Shown one piece after another: positions 35,391-43,503 of a stretch of 64,000 nt of DNA. Below the pieces are notes generated by a model. That model searched no databases, was not told where the DNA came from, and worked only from the letters and a program-made list of their open reading frames with translations. The position numbers and the translations under genes were made by a program. The stretch is from NCBI GenBank assembly GCA_003056425.1, contig PYVY01000010.1:62001-126000 (forward strand), read 5' to 3'. Within the stretch, counting starts at the first letter, position 1. Each line of letters opens with the position of its first letter. Source of the DNA: Alteromonas indica (GTDB lineage Bacteria > Pseudomonadota > Gammaproteobacteria > Enterobacterales > Alteromonadaceae).

Positions 35391-35533
35391 AATGTAAATG
35401 CGATGCTCGTTTGGCATGACCAGGGCCGCCATGGGGGCTGCCGGAAATGCGGTTGAAACGTGATAAAATGTGTTAGCCAGTATAGCATTGATGGTGCTGT
35501 GAAGAAGGGTGTTTATCTCAGGTGGCGAAGTTT

Positions 35534-35896
35534 CTATTCGGGCTGCGCAGGAGCGGGAAAATATTGACTTATACAGTCAGTAAATGCGCGGGCAATAGTT
35601 TCTATGTTGCCAATACAAGTGTGCCATTTGGCAGGCGGTTGGTGAGCCAGAAAGCCCTCTAATTGCGTAAGATCGTTAATAATTGGGTGGGCAGACAGCG
35701 CGCAGGCTACTTCTTTAAGCATTTTAATTTGTGTCGACGCCCGCTGCGCATCACGGCAACGCACCGCTTGGGTTAATCTGACAATTAATATGGGCAAACT
35801 GGTAGAAAACCGTGTTACCAGCTTTTCTACCAGTACAGCGTTACCGCCTAGTCGGCGATAAAGCTTAAGGTGCTGCACGTCTTTACAAGTTTTCAT
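35534..35896 (-). CDS. Hpt-like helical protein lacking the phosphoacceptor histidine
   Basis: 120 aa. The pattern '[18 protein letters not shown]', then '[20 protein letters not shown]' and '[20 protein letters not shown]', follows the helical layout of an Hpt phosphotransfer domain. There the active histidine would sit in 'AHxLKG'; here that place reads Gln-Ile-Lys-Met-Leu-Lys-Glu, so no phosphoacceptor is visible. It may be a non-phosphorylatable Hpt relative acting as a partner or anti-kinase, or an unrelated helical bundle. It stands alone 144 bases upstream of tex on the same strand. Confidence 0.6.
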   Translation of the reverse strand: MKTCKDVQHLKLYRRLGGNAVLVEKLVTRFSTSLPILIVRLTQAVRCRDAQRASTQIKMLKEVACALSAHPIINDLTQLEGFLAHQPPAKWHTCIGNIETIARAFTDCISQYFPAPAQPE

Positions 35897-36189
35897 GGGT
35901 TCCGGCCAATATTAATAAGCGACTATTTTTATGTGGTCACTTTTAGGTTATCGGCAAAATTATACAAATTATAAAAACTAAAATGAAACAAGATAATCAC
36001 CAATATATAAAATAAGATGCAAGTCTCTTTAAAATATACAAAAATAGTTTAGGCGAGACTGTGGGAATAACCCAGATGTTATAACTAAGTCTATTAACCA
36101 AAAGTTTAAAATTAGCGTTATTAATATTCTTTAGTCTAGTCTCTTTGTAGATTTTATTTATTCTTTTAACAACTAACAGGCACTTTTTT

Positions 36190-36600
36190 ATGATTAGTAT
36201 TTCCCCTTCACTACGGTTAGATGATAGTGAAGTAGAGATGAGCGCCGTGCGCTCTCAGGGCGCGGGCGGGCAAAATGTAAATAAGGTGAATACCGCTATT
36301 CATCTGCGATTTAATATCGCGGCTTCATCCTTACCTGAAAATATAAAGCAGCGCTTATTTGATAAAAAAGATAATAGGGTCAGTACCGAAGGGGTATTTA
36401 TTTTAAAAGCGCAAAATTATCGCACTCAGGAGCAAAACCGGCTTGACGCGGAAAACCGGCTGGCGCAATGGATTGCCAGTGCGTTGGTAGAGAAGAAAAA
36501 ACGCAAGCCAACCAGAATCAGTAAAGGCGCCAAATTACGCCGTCAAGATGCGAAAAAACAACAGAGCCAACGAAAAGAAATGCGTAAAAAAATTGTCTGA
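36190..36600 (+). CDS. arfB: Alternative ribosome-rescue factor ArfB (YaeJ), peptidyl-tRNA hydrolase
   Basis: 136 aa. The release-factor core carries the catalytic GGQ in 'RSQGAGGQNVNKVNTAIHL' (residues 26-28). The C-terminal tail is basic: 'KKKRKPTRISKGAKLRRQ' and onward. That tail enters the empty mRNA channel of stalled ribosomes, letting GGQ release the peptide. Length and tail match E. coli YaeJ (140 aa). The 290-base AT-rich region upstream is non-coding. It is convergent with greB, 11 bases apart. Confidence 0.96.
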   Translation: MISISPSLRLDDSEVEMSAVRSQGAGGQNVNKVNTAIHLRFNIAASSLPENIKQRLFDKKDNRVSTEGVFILKAQNYRTQEQNRLDAENRLAQWIASALVEKKKRKPTRISKGAKLRRQDAKKQQSQRKEMRKKIV

Positions 36601-36611
36601 CCAGAAATGTT

Positions 36612-37097
36612 TTATTGTTTGTCGGTAGGGTCATAGTGAATATCGGTTATATACCAGTTAAATACCCCAGCTTCGGTTCGCACGGTGGCTTCATCATCTA
36701 AGGCTTTACCTACCAGCGCACGGGCCATGGGCGAGTCGATGGAAATATAGTCATTGCGGCCAAAGATTTCATCATATCCCACCAGGCGCAGGGTCATGCT
36801 TTTATCCTGCTCGTTTTCGATGGTAACCCATGCGCCAAAAAACACTTTGCCTTCTTGCTGGGGGTGGTAGTCAACGACTTTAAGATGTTCCAAACATTTT
36901 CGAAGATAACGCACCCGCCGGTCTATTTCGCGCAAGCGTTTCTTGTTGTACTGATAATCCGCATTTTCGCTACGGTCGCCCAGACTCGCCGCCCAGGTAA
37001 CCTTCTTAGTGACTTCGGGGCGCTCCTGGCGCCATAAAAAGTCCAGTTCTTCACGTAGTTTAAGGTAGCCCTTTCGGGTAATCAGCGGTGTTTTCAC
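36612..37097 (-). CDS. greB: Transcript cleavage factor GreB
   Basis: 161 aa from GTG 37097, which gives 'MKTPLITRKGYLKLREEL', aligning with the E. coli start; a longer frame to 37139 adds 14 unconserved residues. The coiled-coil tip 'SLGDRSENADYQYNKKRLRE' holds the acidic pair that completes the RNA polymerase active site for cleaving backtracked RNA. 'VVDYHPQQEGKVFFGAWV' and 'GYDEIFGRNDYISIDSPMAR' are diagnostic of GreB rather than GreA. The GTG start has only a distant AGGT as ribosome site. Confidence 0.96.
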   Translation of the reverse strand: MKTPLITRKGYLKLREELDFLWRQERPEVTKKVTWAASLGDRSENADYQYNKKRLREIDRRVRYLRKCLEHLKVVDYHPQQEGKVFFGAWVTIENEQDKSMTLRLVGYDEIFGRNDYISIDSPMARALVGKALDDEATVRTEAGVFNWYITDIHYDPTDKQ

Positions 37098-37279
37098 AAA
37101 CTTTATGACCTGATAGATAGCGTTAATGCAAGAGCTCAATAATAGGGACGCCGGATAGCGTAATCAATGTAACCCGGTTGATTGTTTTTTAAAGTCACAG
37201 CGGAACAATAGAACAATTTGCTGGTCTGACTTATAGTTAAGGTTGTGTGTGTATTTCTCTTTTAGATGAGTAGCCCCAA

Positions 37280-37573
37280 ATGGTCAGTGAAAAAATCAGC
37301 ATCGCCCGATATCAGGATTCCACCCAGGAAGTTCACCAAGATGGCCGTTCAGACAGAAAAAATGGTCTGACTATCATGGGGTTTTTATTATTTTTAACCG
37401 GCGCGGTACTGTTTGCCGTGGGGTTGGCGGATTTATTAAGCCATATTGATAACGTGGTTACCGCTGTGTTGTTACTGGGCGGCCTGATTCTATACAAAGC
37501 AGGTAGAAAAATATTACAGCATTGTGCCACATTAAAGGTGAGGCGGGAGCGTCGCGGCCACATTGCACTGTAA
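37280..37573 (+). CDS. Small two-helix membrane protein, unknown
   Basis: 97 aa. A hydrophilic N-terminus (about 30 residues) is followed by two membrane helices ('MGFLLFLTGAVLFAVGLADLL' and 'VVTAVLLLGGLILYKAGRKI', written here in parts) and a basic C-terminus. No family is recognised and the ribosome site before ATG is weak. The regular topology and isolated position, with its own gap on both sides, support a real gene. Nothing in the context points to a function. Confidence 0.6.
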   Translation: MVSEKISIARYQDSTQEVHQDGRSDRKNGLTIMGFLLFLTGAVLFAVGLADLLSHIDNVVTAVLLLGGLILYKAGRKILQHCATLKVRRERRGHIAL

Positions 37574-37647
37574 CATTTGGTTATTAAACCAGCATTCTTT
37601 GTTCCTAAATAGTGTTAGCTTGCGCTGGTAAAGGTGGGTTGCTGCGC

Positions 37648-37798
37648 TATACTGAAATAGTTATTCGAACGGCATACGAAAAGCTCCTATTACTATAGGA
37701 ACACGCGCTTTAAACCACTGAGCGTTTATGCACGTAAGGATTAGGTCGGCACGGATATGCCGTAACCAAAAAAGCCGACGCTAAACGTCGGCTTTTTT
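37648..37798 (+). ncRNA. Possible structured small RNA
   Basis: The 245-base gap between the unknown gene and fkpA holds a TATACT (37648-37653), then three hairpins: TCCTAT/ATAGGA (37685-37700), CGGCA/TGCCG (37747-37762) and the strong terminator at 37768-37798. A transcript of about 140 bases would be highly structured and has no start codon with ribosome site. No -35 is convincing and no known family is recognised, so this is a candidate only. Confidence 0.25.
37768..37798. terminator. Bidirectional Rho-independent terminator
   Basis: GCCGACG and CGTCGGC pair around CTAAA, flanked by six A on the left and six T on the right, so it works in both directions. It lies 20 bases after the fkpA stop on the minus strand. 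Confidence 0.92.
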
Positions 37799-37818
37799 AC
37801 TGTCTGCGCTAACGAAAT

Positions 37819-38592
37819 TTACTCGCTGGCACTTTCTTCAGCTGGCTCGTCAACCACATCCAGCAATTCAACTTCAAAAATCAACGTTGAATTTGGGGTA
37901 ATAGCGCCAGTGGCGCGTTCGCCATAAGCTAATTCAGGCGGGATAACGAAACGATACTTGGCGCCTTCTTTCATCAGCTGTACCCCTTCGGTCCAGCCAG
38001 GGATAACCCGATTAAGAGGGAAAGTAGCAGGTTCACCACGATCATATGAAGAATCGAATACGGTACCGTCGATCAAGGTGCCGCGGTAATGCACTTTAAC
38101 CGTGTCTTCTGCCGCCGGCGTATCGCCTTTACCTTCTTCCATCACTTCATACTGAATGCCGGACTCAGTGGTTTGAACGCCTTCTTTTTTAGCGTTCTCA
38201 GCCATATACTCTTGGCCTTGCTTAACATTTTGCTCAGCTTGCTCCTGAGCAGCAACCTGTTGCTTTTCGCGAAGAGCCTGTTCGCCTTCCTGTGCCAGCT
38301 GTTGAATTTCTTCTTTGCTGAAAGCGAGTGAGTCGTTAATGCCGTCTTTAAAGCCTTTCTGCAATGCTTCTTTATCTAAAGGAACACCTAGCTCTTCTTG
38401 CTGAGTTGCACGGTTATTAACGTACAGACCCATGCTAGCGCCCATTGCGTAGGCATGTTTTTGATCAGCAGACATTTCTTCCTTGGAAGATTTTGCCGCT
38501 TCTTCTTTAACGGGTTTTTCGGCGGTATCGGGCTGACATGCAAATAAACCCAAAGCGGCAACTGTCGACAGGGCGACAAGCGACTTGCGCAT
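37819..38592 (-). CDS. fkpA: FKBP-type peptidyl-prolyl isomerase FkpA, lipoprotein form
   Basis: 257 aa from ATG 38592, with GGAG 8 bases upstream; longer in-frame openings do not encode a signal. The signal peptide ends in the lipobox Leu-Phe-Ala-Cys, so this copy should be lipid-anchored in the periplasm. The N-terminal dimerisation domain ('[16 protein letters not shown]', '[12 protein letters not shown]') and a long Glu/Gln coiled region lead to the FKBP domain ('[20 protein letters not shown]', '[20 protein letters not shown]', '[11 protein letters not shown]'). It folds periplasmic and outer-membrane proteins. The neighbour slyX is conserved with E. coli. Confidence 0.94.
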   Translation of the reverse strand: MRKSLVALSTVAALGLFACQPDTAEKPVKEEAAKSSKEEMSADQKHAYAMGASMGLYVNNRATQQEELGVPLDKEALQKGFKDGINDSLAFSKEEIQQLAQEGEQALREKQQVAAQEQAEQNVKQGQEYMAENAKKEGVQTTESGIQYEVMEEGKGDTPAAEDTVKVHYRGTLIDGTVFDSSYDRGEPATFPLNRVIPGWTEGVQLMKEGAKYRFVIPPELAYGERATGAITPNSTLIFEVELLDVVDEPAEESASE

Positions 38593-38832
38593 AACGTTTC
38601 TCCATTTATCGTGAATTTTATCTGCGAATCTGTCAGGTTCCATTTGAAACGCTTCAACAGACAACGCTTTAACTTACTGTTGTATACTGTGTAGGCGAGT
38701 CCTTGCATTTACAAGGGGGATCGCTATTTATCTTATTTTGCAGGGTATGTAGAGCAACAGCTATACTTTAACAATTAGCAGCACTGCCGATACACTGCAT
38801 AGCCAGCGTTTACCCAGGAAAGCCACTTTGAC

Positions 38833-39828
38833 ATGAAATATGCCTGTTTGTTCCATCGATTGTTATTACTTACTCTGACGCTGGTAATGATGAGTGGTTG
38901 TTCAATTCCCCAGACCACCCCAGAACAGCAATGGGAGCATGCTGAAAAAGGCGCTTATGCCGCGGATATTTCGGTTGATGGACAATATGCGGTGGTTTCC
39001 GGGGCTAATAACGGAATCAATGTTTGGCACGTAAAAGATAACAAACCGATGTATCACTGGTCGCATCAGGGCGAAGGAGCCAATCTGGTGGCCTCTGTGC
39101 ATATTTCGGCAGATGATAAAGTGGTGGTAACCTCTGATCGTGACGCCTTTGCTTTATGGGATATGACCAATGGTGAACCCATTGGTTTTTGGCGTATTGA
39201 TGAGTCAAGTATCAGAGCTATTGCGGTTGCCAATGGCGGTAAAGGAGTACTGGTGGGGCGCAGTAATGGTCAGGTTATGTATTTTGAACATGCCACCGGC
39301 CGGCGGCTGGAGTTTTTCGGGCACCAGGAAAAAGTTAACAGTGTTGATATTTCGCCCAACGGTAAATATGCACTGACCGGTGGGAATGATTATGTCGCCT
39401 ACTTGTGGGATACCGATAACGGCCAGATCGTACATACCTTCACCCACCCCAGTCGGGTAACGTTGGTCGCTTTGGATGATAAAGGACGCTATGCATTTAC
39501 AGCAGACAGTCAGCAAAAATCGCAAATATGGGACCTGCAAACGGGTGCACCGGTGTCCAACTTGCAGTATATTGCGCGCCAGAAGATATTCACCGACGCG
39601 GTGTTTTCTGACGATGGTAAATATTTGCTGACCGGCTCGCCCTCCCGCCGAATTTATCTGTGGGATGTGAAAACCGGTGAGCCCCGCGCAGAATGGAAGG
39701 TTGCGCCACGAGAAGATGCTTCGCCACCCAGTGCGGTAGTTTATGCAGTGGGCTTTGTGGGCAACAATGAAATATTGTCAGAAAGCAGCAGCGGCTTAGC
39801 CGAGCTTTGGAAAATTGATGATGAATGA
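38833..39828 (+). CDS. WD40-repeat lipoprotein
   Basis: 331 aa. Signal peptide with lipobox Met-Ser-Gly-Cys (Cys23). The rest forms a beta-propeller of about seven blades, with repeated units such as 'DISVDGQYAVVSGANNGINV', 'DISPNGKYALTGGNDYVAYL' and 'FSDDGKYLLTGSPSRRIYLW', each ending near Trp-Asp. Such propellers are scaffolds for protein contacts; the partner is unknown. It is followed by slyX with an 11-base overlap and is divergent from fkpA, so it may act with envelope folding, but this is only neighbourhood. Confidence 0.88.
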   Translation: MKYACLFHRLLLLTLTLVMMSGCSIPQTTPEQQWEHAEKGAYAADISVDGQYAVVSGANNGINVWHVKDNKPMYHWSHQGEGANLVASVHISADDKVVVTSDRDAFALWDMTNGEPIGFWRIDESSIRAIAVANGGKGVLVGRSNGQVMYFEHATGRRLEFFGHQEKVNSVDISPNGKYALTGGNDYVAYLWDTDNGQIVHTFTHPSRVTLVALDDKGRYAFTADSQQKSQIWDLQTGAPVSNLQYIARQKIFTDAVFSDDGKYLLTGSPSRRIYLWDVKTGEPRAEWKVAPREDASPPSAVVYAVGFVGNNEILSESSSGLAELWKIDDE

Positions 39829-40066
39829 GCAAACAGCACGACACCACGGATTATTAAAGCAAGCGCTACAGGCAATAGAAGATTTGCAAACCAAAGTGGC
39901 TTTTCAGGACCATACTATTGATGAGCTTAACGAAGCATTGACCAGCCAGCAGTATCAGTTAGAAAAAGTTCAGGTACAACTGAAGCATGTATTAAACAAG
40001 GTAAAAGCGATGGAGCCGGATAATTTGGCTAAACTATCAGAAGAAACCCCACCGCCACATTATTGA
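39818..40066 (+). CDS. slyX: SlyX family protein
   Basis: 82 aa (ATG at 39818 or 39821; the two are adjacent and cannot be told apart). A single coiled coil, 'LKQALQAIEDLQTKVAFQDH', 'TIDELNEALTSQQYQLEKVQ' and onward, ends with the family's Pro-Pro-His-Tyr tail. Function is unknown in all species. It overlaps the end of the WD40 gene and sits near fkpA, as slyX does in E. coli. Confidence 0.92.
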   Translation: MMNEQTARHHGLLKQALQAIEDLQTKVAFQDHTIDELNEALTSQQYQLEKVQVQLKHVLNKVKAMEPDNLAKLSEETPPPHY

Positions 40067-40093
40067 TTCTGCTTTACCGGCGTAAAGATTAAA

Positions 40094-40119
40094 GCCGATC
40101 AGTTATTTAGCTGATCGGC
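40094..40119. repeat. Intergenic palindromic hairpin
   Basis: A perfect 9-base stem GCCGATCAG / CTGATCGGC around an 8-base loop lies between slyX and the transposase-like gene, just after the slyX stop. It has no T-run. It could be a terminator for slyX or a REP-like element related to the adjacent transposase relative. Confidence 0.5.
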
Positions 40120-40201
40120 CCGGCGGTTTCCGGTGGATTTGTTCGCTAAGCACGCCATCCTGAACTATATTTTTTGCAGACCCTTAAAAAAGACTGCAAT
40201 C

Positions 40202-41014
40202 ATGGCCAGAAAGTTACGTACCTCACCCGCTGGAATACCTCAACACATTCACCGACTGTCCCGCCCGGCGCTGTCGGCTTTACCCGATGACGAAGACAAA
40301 GCCGTTTATCTCAAGGCTCTGGCCAATTACGCAACGCGTTATCAGGTAGCGGTACATGCATGGGGTATGAGTGATAGCCAGTTGCAGTTGCTGGTAACGC
40401 CGAAAACTGATGGCGGAATATCAAGTATGCTTCAGGCCACCGGGCGCATTTATGCCCAGCATTACAATCAGAAATACGCCCACAGAGGGGGGATCTGGCA
40501 AGACCGCTATAAAGCGTCATTAATTTTGGCAGATGACTACCTGATAGCGGTATACCGTTATATCGACCGTTTGCTGTTTGTTGAAGGTAGCACTATCCCA
40601 CATGTCGCCGCTAACGCTGCTAATGAACCCATCACCGCCGATACAAAAAAAGCCATAGGCTCCCATTCTTTGCATGCCCAGCCACGAGGCTGGAGTAGCG
40701 CTTATGAGAATCAGCATGGTGCATCAACGGCGCTGTTGACCCCACACAGCCGATACATTGCGCTGGGCGATACCCCGCAGGACAGACAGCAAGCCTATCA
40801 ACAATTGTTTAGCAACGTGCTGCCTGAGGCACAACTTGCTGATATTCGCAAAGCGCTGAAAATGAGCCTGGCATTAGGAGATGAGCATTTTATTAAGCGT
40901 TTAGAACAGGTTATAGGCCGGCGGTTATTAGCGGGCAAGCCGGGCCGGCCAAAAAAAGCGCCTCTGCAAAAAAACGCTATCGGACCTGCGGTGTCTCAGG
41001 CCGCGAGTGCTTAA
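40202..41014 (+). CDS. REP-associated (Y1/IS200-like) transposase relative lacking the HUH motif
   Basis: 270 aa from ATG 40202. The fold signatures of REP-associated tyrosine transposases are clear: 'GIPQHIHRLSRPALSALPDD', 'YLKALANYATRYQVAVHAWG', 'MLQATGRIYAQHYNQKYAHR', 'GGIWQDRYKASLI', 'YRYIDRLL', then the C-terminal 'ALGDTPQDRQQAYQQLF' and 'LALGDEHFIKRLEQVIGRRL' ending 'GKPGRPKK'. Where active members read 'NHVHLL', this one reads Ser-Gln-Leu-Gln-Leu-Leu, so both metal-binding histidines are gone. It is probably a domesticated DNA-binding protein rather than an active nuclease. No terminal repeats flank it. Confidence 0.85.
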   Translation: MARKLRTSPAGIPQHIHRLSRPALSALPDDEDKAVYLKALANYATRYQVAVHAWGMSDSQLQLLVTPKTDGGISSMLQATGRIYAQHYNQKYAHRGGIWQDRYKASLILADDYLIAVYRYIDRLLFVEGSTIPHVAANAANEPITADTKKAIGSHSLHAQPRGWSSAYENQHGASTALLTPHSRYIALGDTPQDRQQAYQQLFSNVLPEAQLADIRKALKMSLALGDEHFIKRLEQVIGRRLLAGKPGRPKKAPLQKNAIGPAVSQAASA

Positions 41015-41657
41015 GGCCGCTATTGCGGGTAAGGGCTACGCTTAATTCATTGATCAGACCGGCGTGGCGCCGGTGTACATAGTGAAACATGTCGTGTTCC
41101 CCGATGACGTAGGTCTGGTGGGGGCGGGTTAGTGCAAACTGATGATTATCAGCAAAAACCAGATGTACAAAATAGGTAATGCGGTGACGGTTAAACAAGG
41201 CATTTAAAATACGCGGCGATTCTATGAAACTGTGCTTGTAGGGAAGATTAACGTCTATTAAAAGCTTCATTATTGAAGCGGTCCCCCGATCGAAAAAAAC
41301 TTTCTTTTCCCGACTTTCCAACACGCTCTGGTCACATGGCAAATGCAAAGGGCAAACCAGTTCTAAACGCAGCGCGCCTAACGATGGGCCAACCCGTAAA
41401 ATATTCTTATAAGCCTGCGCGGCATTGCTGCGCGCGATTAAATCTGCATCAATAGTGCCCCTTTCCAAGGCGAGCAGGCGACGGGTCAATGGCATGCTCA
41501 CATAGCGTACTTCATAACCAATATCTGCGTAGCTTTGCACAATAAGCGGTTGTAAACTTACAGAGCCAGGATGCTCTACATAGCTTATTACCAGTTGCCT
41601 GGCATTTAACGGAAGGACCATCAGCCCAAACAGCATTATGATGAATACAATGCGCAT
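40977..41657 (-). CDS. Periplasmic solute-binding-like protein (SBP_bac_3 type), probable
   Basis: 226 aa from ATG 41657, where a signal peptide begins (cleavage near 'PLNARQLV'); an in-frame opening to 41705 is rejected. The mature part resembles the extracellular solute-binding family 3 fold: early beta strand 'LVISYVEHPG', 'IVQSYADIGYEVRYVSMPLT' and 'RRLLALERGTIDADLIARSN'. No transporter genes are next to it, so it may be a sensor or orphan binding protein. Two cysteines ('CPLHLPC') could form a disulfide. The 3' end overlaps the transposase-like gene by 38 bases, convergent. Confidence 0.7.
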   Translation of the reverse strand: MRIVFIIMLFGLMVLPLNARQLVISYVEHPGSVSLQPLIVQSYADIGYEVRYVSMPLTRRLLALERGTIDADLIARSNAAQAYKNILRVGPSLGALRLELVCPLHLPCDQSVLESREKKVFFDRGTASIMKLLIDVNLPYKHSFIESPRILNALFNRHRITYFVHLVFADNHQFALTRPHQTYVIGEHDMFHYVHRRHAGLINELSVALTRNSGLKHSRPETPQVR

Positions 41658-41797
41658 GGTGGAACAATACCAAATTGGTAAGCACGTAGCGTAAAGTATG
41701 GTCAAGACTTCTACTTTTGGCTAGTAAGACCAGCCAACTTGCAGTGATAAGATAGCCTCTGTTAAAGGCTACCGTCATCAGTTTCTGGTAGACGCTG

Positions 41798-42910
41798 TTA
41801 TTGCTTTTCTACCTCATCATTTGCCGCTTCACGGGACTTAGTGGCATCATTCAAATCCACCGACTCTTCTACCGAGCCTTGTAACGCTTCAATAAAGGCA
41901 TTTTTAATAATAGCGCCTAATGCTGGTAACACCGGCGTTTGCGGATTATCCAGCTGACCCTCGATGGGAATTCGGGTGGCGATTTGATCTTGTGACTGAT
42001 TTTCAAATAACTCAGCGATGAAGGCGGACGTCGCCTCTACTACGCCTTTGAAAAATCCGTCATTGTCCCGCTCTATATCCCCTTTCCATGAAAATACTTC
42101 AACATTATGTAATATAGGTTTTACGTAGCCTTGGACGTAGCCATCATCGCTGGCAATTTCGGCAGCCAGCTCCAGCGTACCGGCTTCAAGATCAAATGGA
42201 GCATATGTATCCAACAGGTTCTTAAAGTTAACCAAGGCTACATCGTTCGCCTGCACATCAATGTCAAAGGTCGGATTCTTGGTGCTGGGATTTAGTTGAG
42301 ATTGTACCGACAGGGTGCCTTGTTCCGCGGTTTGGGCAACAAACTTTGCGCGCGCTACCAGGTCCTTGGATAGGTCGCGACTGTTTACCAGGTTATAGGC
42401 TTCACCATTTATAGCATGTAAGGCTACATCGATGGGCGGGGCTGCATCGGGATTATAAAAGGCAATTTGACCTTCGATAATAGCGAGCTTATCAATTCGC
42501 AAAGGGAACAGCTGATTGGCCAGATTTAGCCAGTTTTCTGATTCACCGGTCTGATCCTGCTGATCATTAGCAGCATCAATAAAATTAATTTCTGGACGTG
42601 TTAACGTAACATCTCCTACGCCTCGCCCACGAATCAGGGCGGACCATAGCAAACTGAACTCAACTTTATCGGCTTTAAACAGAGGGCGTTCTACTGAGCC
42701 CCCATCCTGTACCAGAATAATTTGTTCCAGACTGTAAGCGCCGCGCCAGAGCATAAGATCCACATCGCCTACCTTGCCATGATAATCACCCGGCTGGCTA
42801 AGCGTACGGTTGATATACCACTGCGCTGCATAAGGTAACGCCAGTCGAATCGCTATCACTACCAGTAACAGTACAATAAACCCTTTAATCAGGCGGGACG
42901 ACCGGGCCAT
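41798..42910 (-). CDS. DUF748/AsmA-like inner-membrane protein
   Basis: 370 aa. N-terminal membrane anchor (about 8-26), then the DUF748 start 'YAAQWYINRTLSQPGDYHG' and 'VGDVDLMLWRGAYSLEQI', followed by beta-strand repeats with 'IDKLAIIEGQIAFYNPDAAP'. GAGGT lies 7 bases before ATG. DUF748/AsmA proteins form periplasmic beta grooves thought to carry lipids across the envelope. It is shorter than many DUF748 proteins (over 900 aa). It stands alone between convergent and divergent genes. Confidence 0.85.
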   Translation of the reverse strand: MARSSRLIKGFIVLLLVVIAIRLALPYAAQWYINRTLSQPGDYHGKVGDVDLMLWRGAYSLEQIILVQDGGSVERPLFKADKVEFSLLWSALIRGRGVGDVTLTRPEINFIDAANDQQDQTGESENWLNLANQLFPLRIDKLAIIEGQIAFYNPDAAPPIDVALHAINGEAYNLVNSRDLSKDLVARAKFVAQTAEQGTLSVQSQLNPSTKNPTFDIDVQANDVALVNFKNLLDTYAPFDLEAGTLELAAEIASDDGYVQGYVKPILHNVEVFSWKGDIERDNDGFFKGVVEATSAFIAELFENQSQDQIATRIPIEGQLDNPQTPVLPALGAIIKNAFIEALQGSVEESVDLNDATKSREAANDEVEKQ

Positions 42911-43052
42911 AAATTTACCTCAATTTCATCAGCGTAAGCATGATTTGTTGAAAATTTCATGCCACATAGCCCAGCCTTGCTAGTTAAGATAAAGTACTGT
43001 TTTTGATGGGCTATAATTCGCTATTGTAAGCCCTCATGCAGAGCTGCACGGT

Positions 43053-43075
43053 ATGGGCAACGCAGAGTTGCCCAT
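43053..43075. terminator. Hairpin after yheV, possible terminator
   Basis: Perfect 9-base stem ATGGGCAAC / GTTGCCCAT around GCAGA, 12 bases beyond the yheV stop on the minus strand. No T-run follows, so termination is uncertain. Confidence 0.5.
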
Positions 43076-43087
43076 CTCAGGTAAAAA

Positions 43088-43294
43088 TTACTCGGGCTTA
43101 AACAAGCCGATGACATCTTCCTGTTCGCGGGTGGTGGCTTTTACCTTGTCATCTGTCTGGGTTTCCTGGTAATCACATTCTACGCATTTCAGTTTTTCCA
43201 GATTGTTTTCGAAGTACAGCATAATGGTATCTGTTGCCTTACAGCTGGGGCAGGTAGCACCGGCAATAAAGCGACGACGGTTTTTATTGGTCAT
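43088..43294 (-). CDS. yheV: YheV family zinc-ribbon protein
   Basis: 68 aa from ATG 43294, with GAGG 7-10 bases upstream; the much longer in-frame opening to 43660 overlaps yheS. The zinc ribbon is 'RFIAGATCPSCKATDTIML' and 'LKCVECDYQET', and the C-terminus 'EDVIGLFKPE' equals the E. coli YheV ending. Function is unknown. It is divergent from yheS, a neighbour also in E. coli. Confidence 0.93.
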   Translation of the reverse strand: MTNKNRRRFIAGATCPSCKATDTIMLYFENNLEKLKCVECDYQETQTDDKVKATTREQEDVIGLFKPE

Positions 43295-43503
43295 AAGGCC
43301 TCGTCTGGTAGCAAACATTTCTCGTTTAATTATACCGTACTGCGCCCGCGTTTGCTCAATTGGGTCAGTTAAACCTGCGTTATATTGAAAAATATTAACG
43401 GGTATATATTGTGCTAAAACACCTGACCCACTGTATAAAACAAGCGTTAATGGTGTATTTTTGCTACGCTGTTGCGCCGAAATTCCAGCAATGCAAATGG
43501 TCC

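Noticed and set aside
35897..36189. AT-rich gap examined for a tRNA or attachment site
   Set aside because: No cloverleaf, no GTTCRANNC T-loop, and no direct repeats typical of att sites were found.
40081..41060. Insertion sequence containing the transposase-like gene
   Set aside because: No terminal inverted repeats or target duplications are visible, and the HUH motif is absent, so it is listed as a stand-alone gene.
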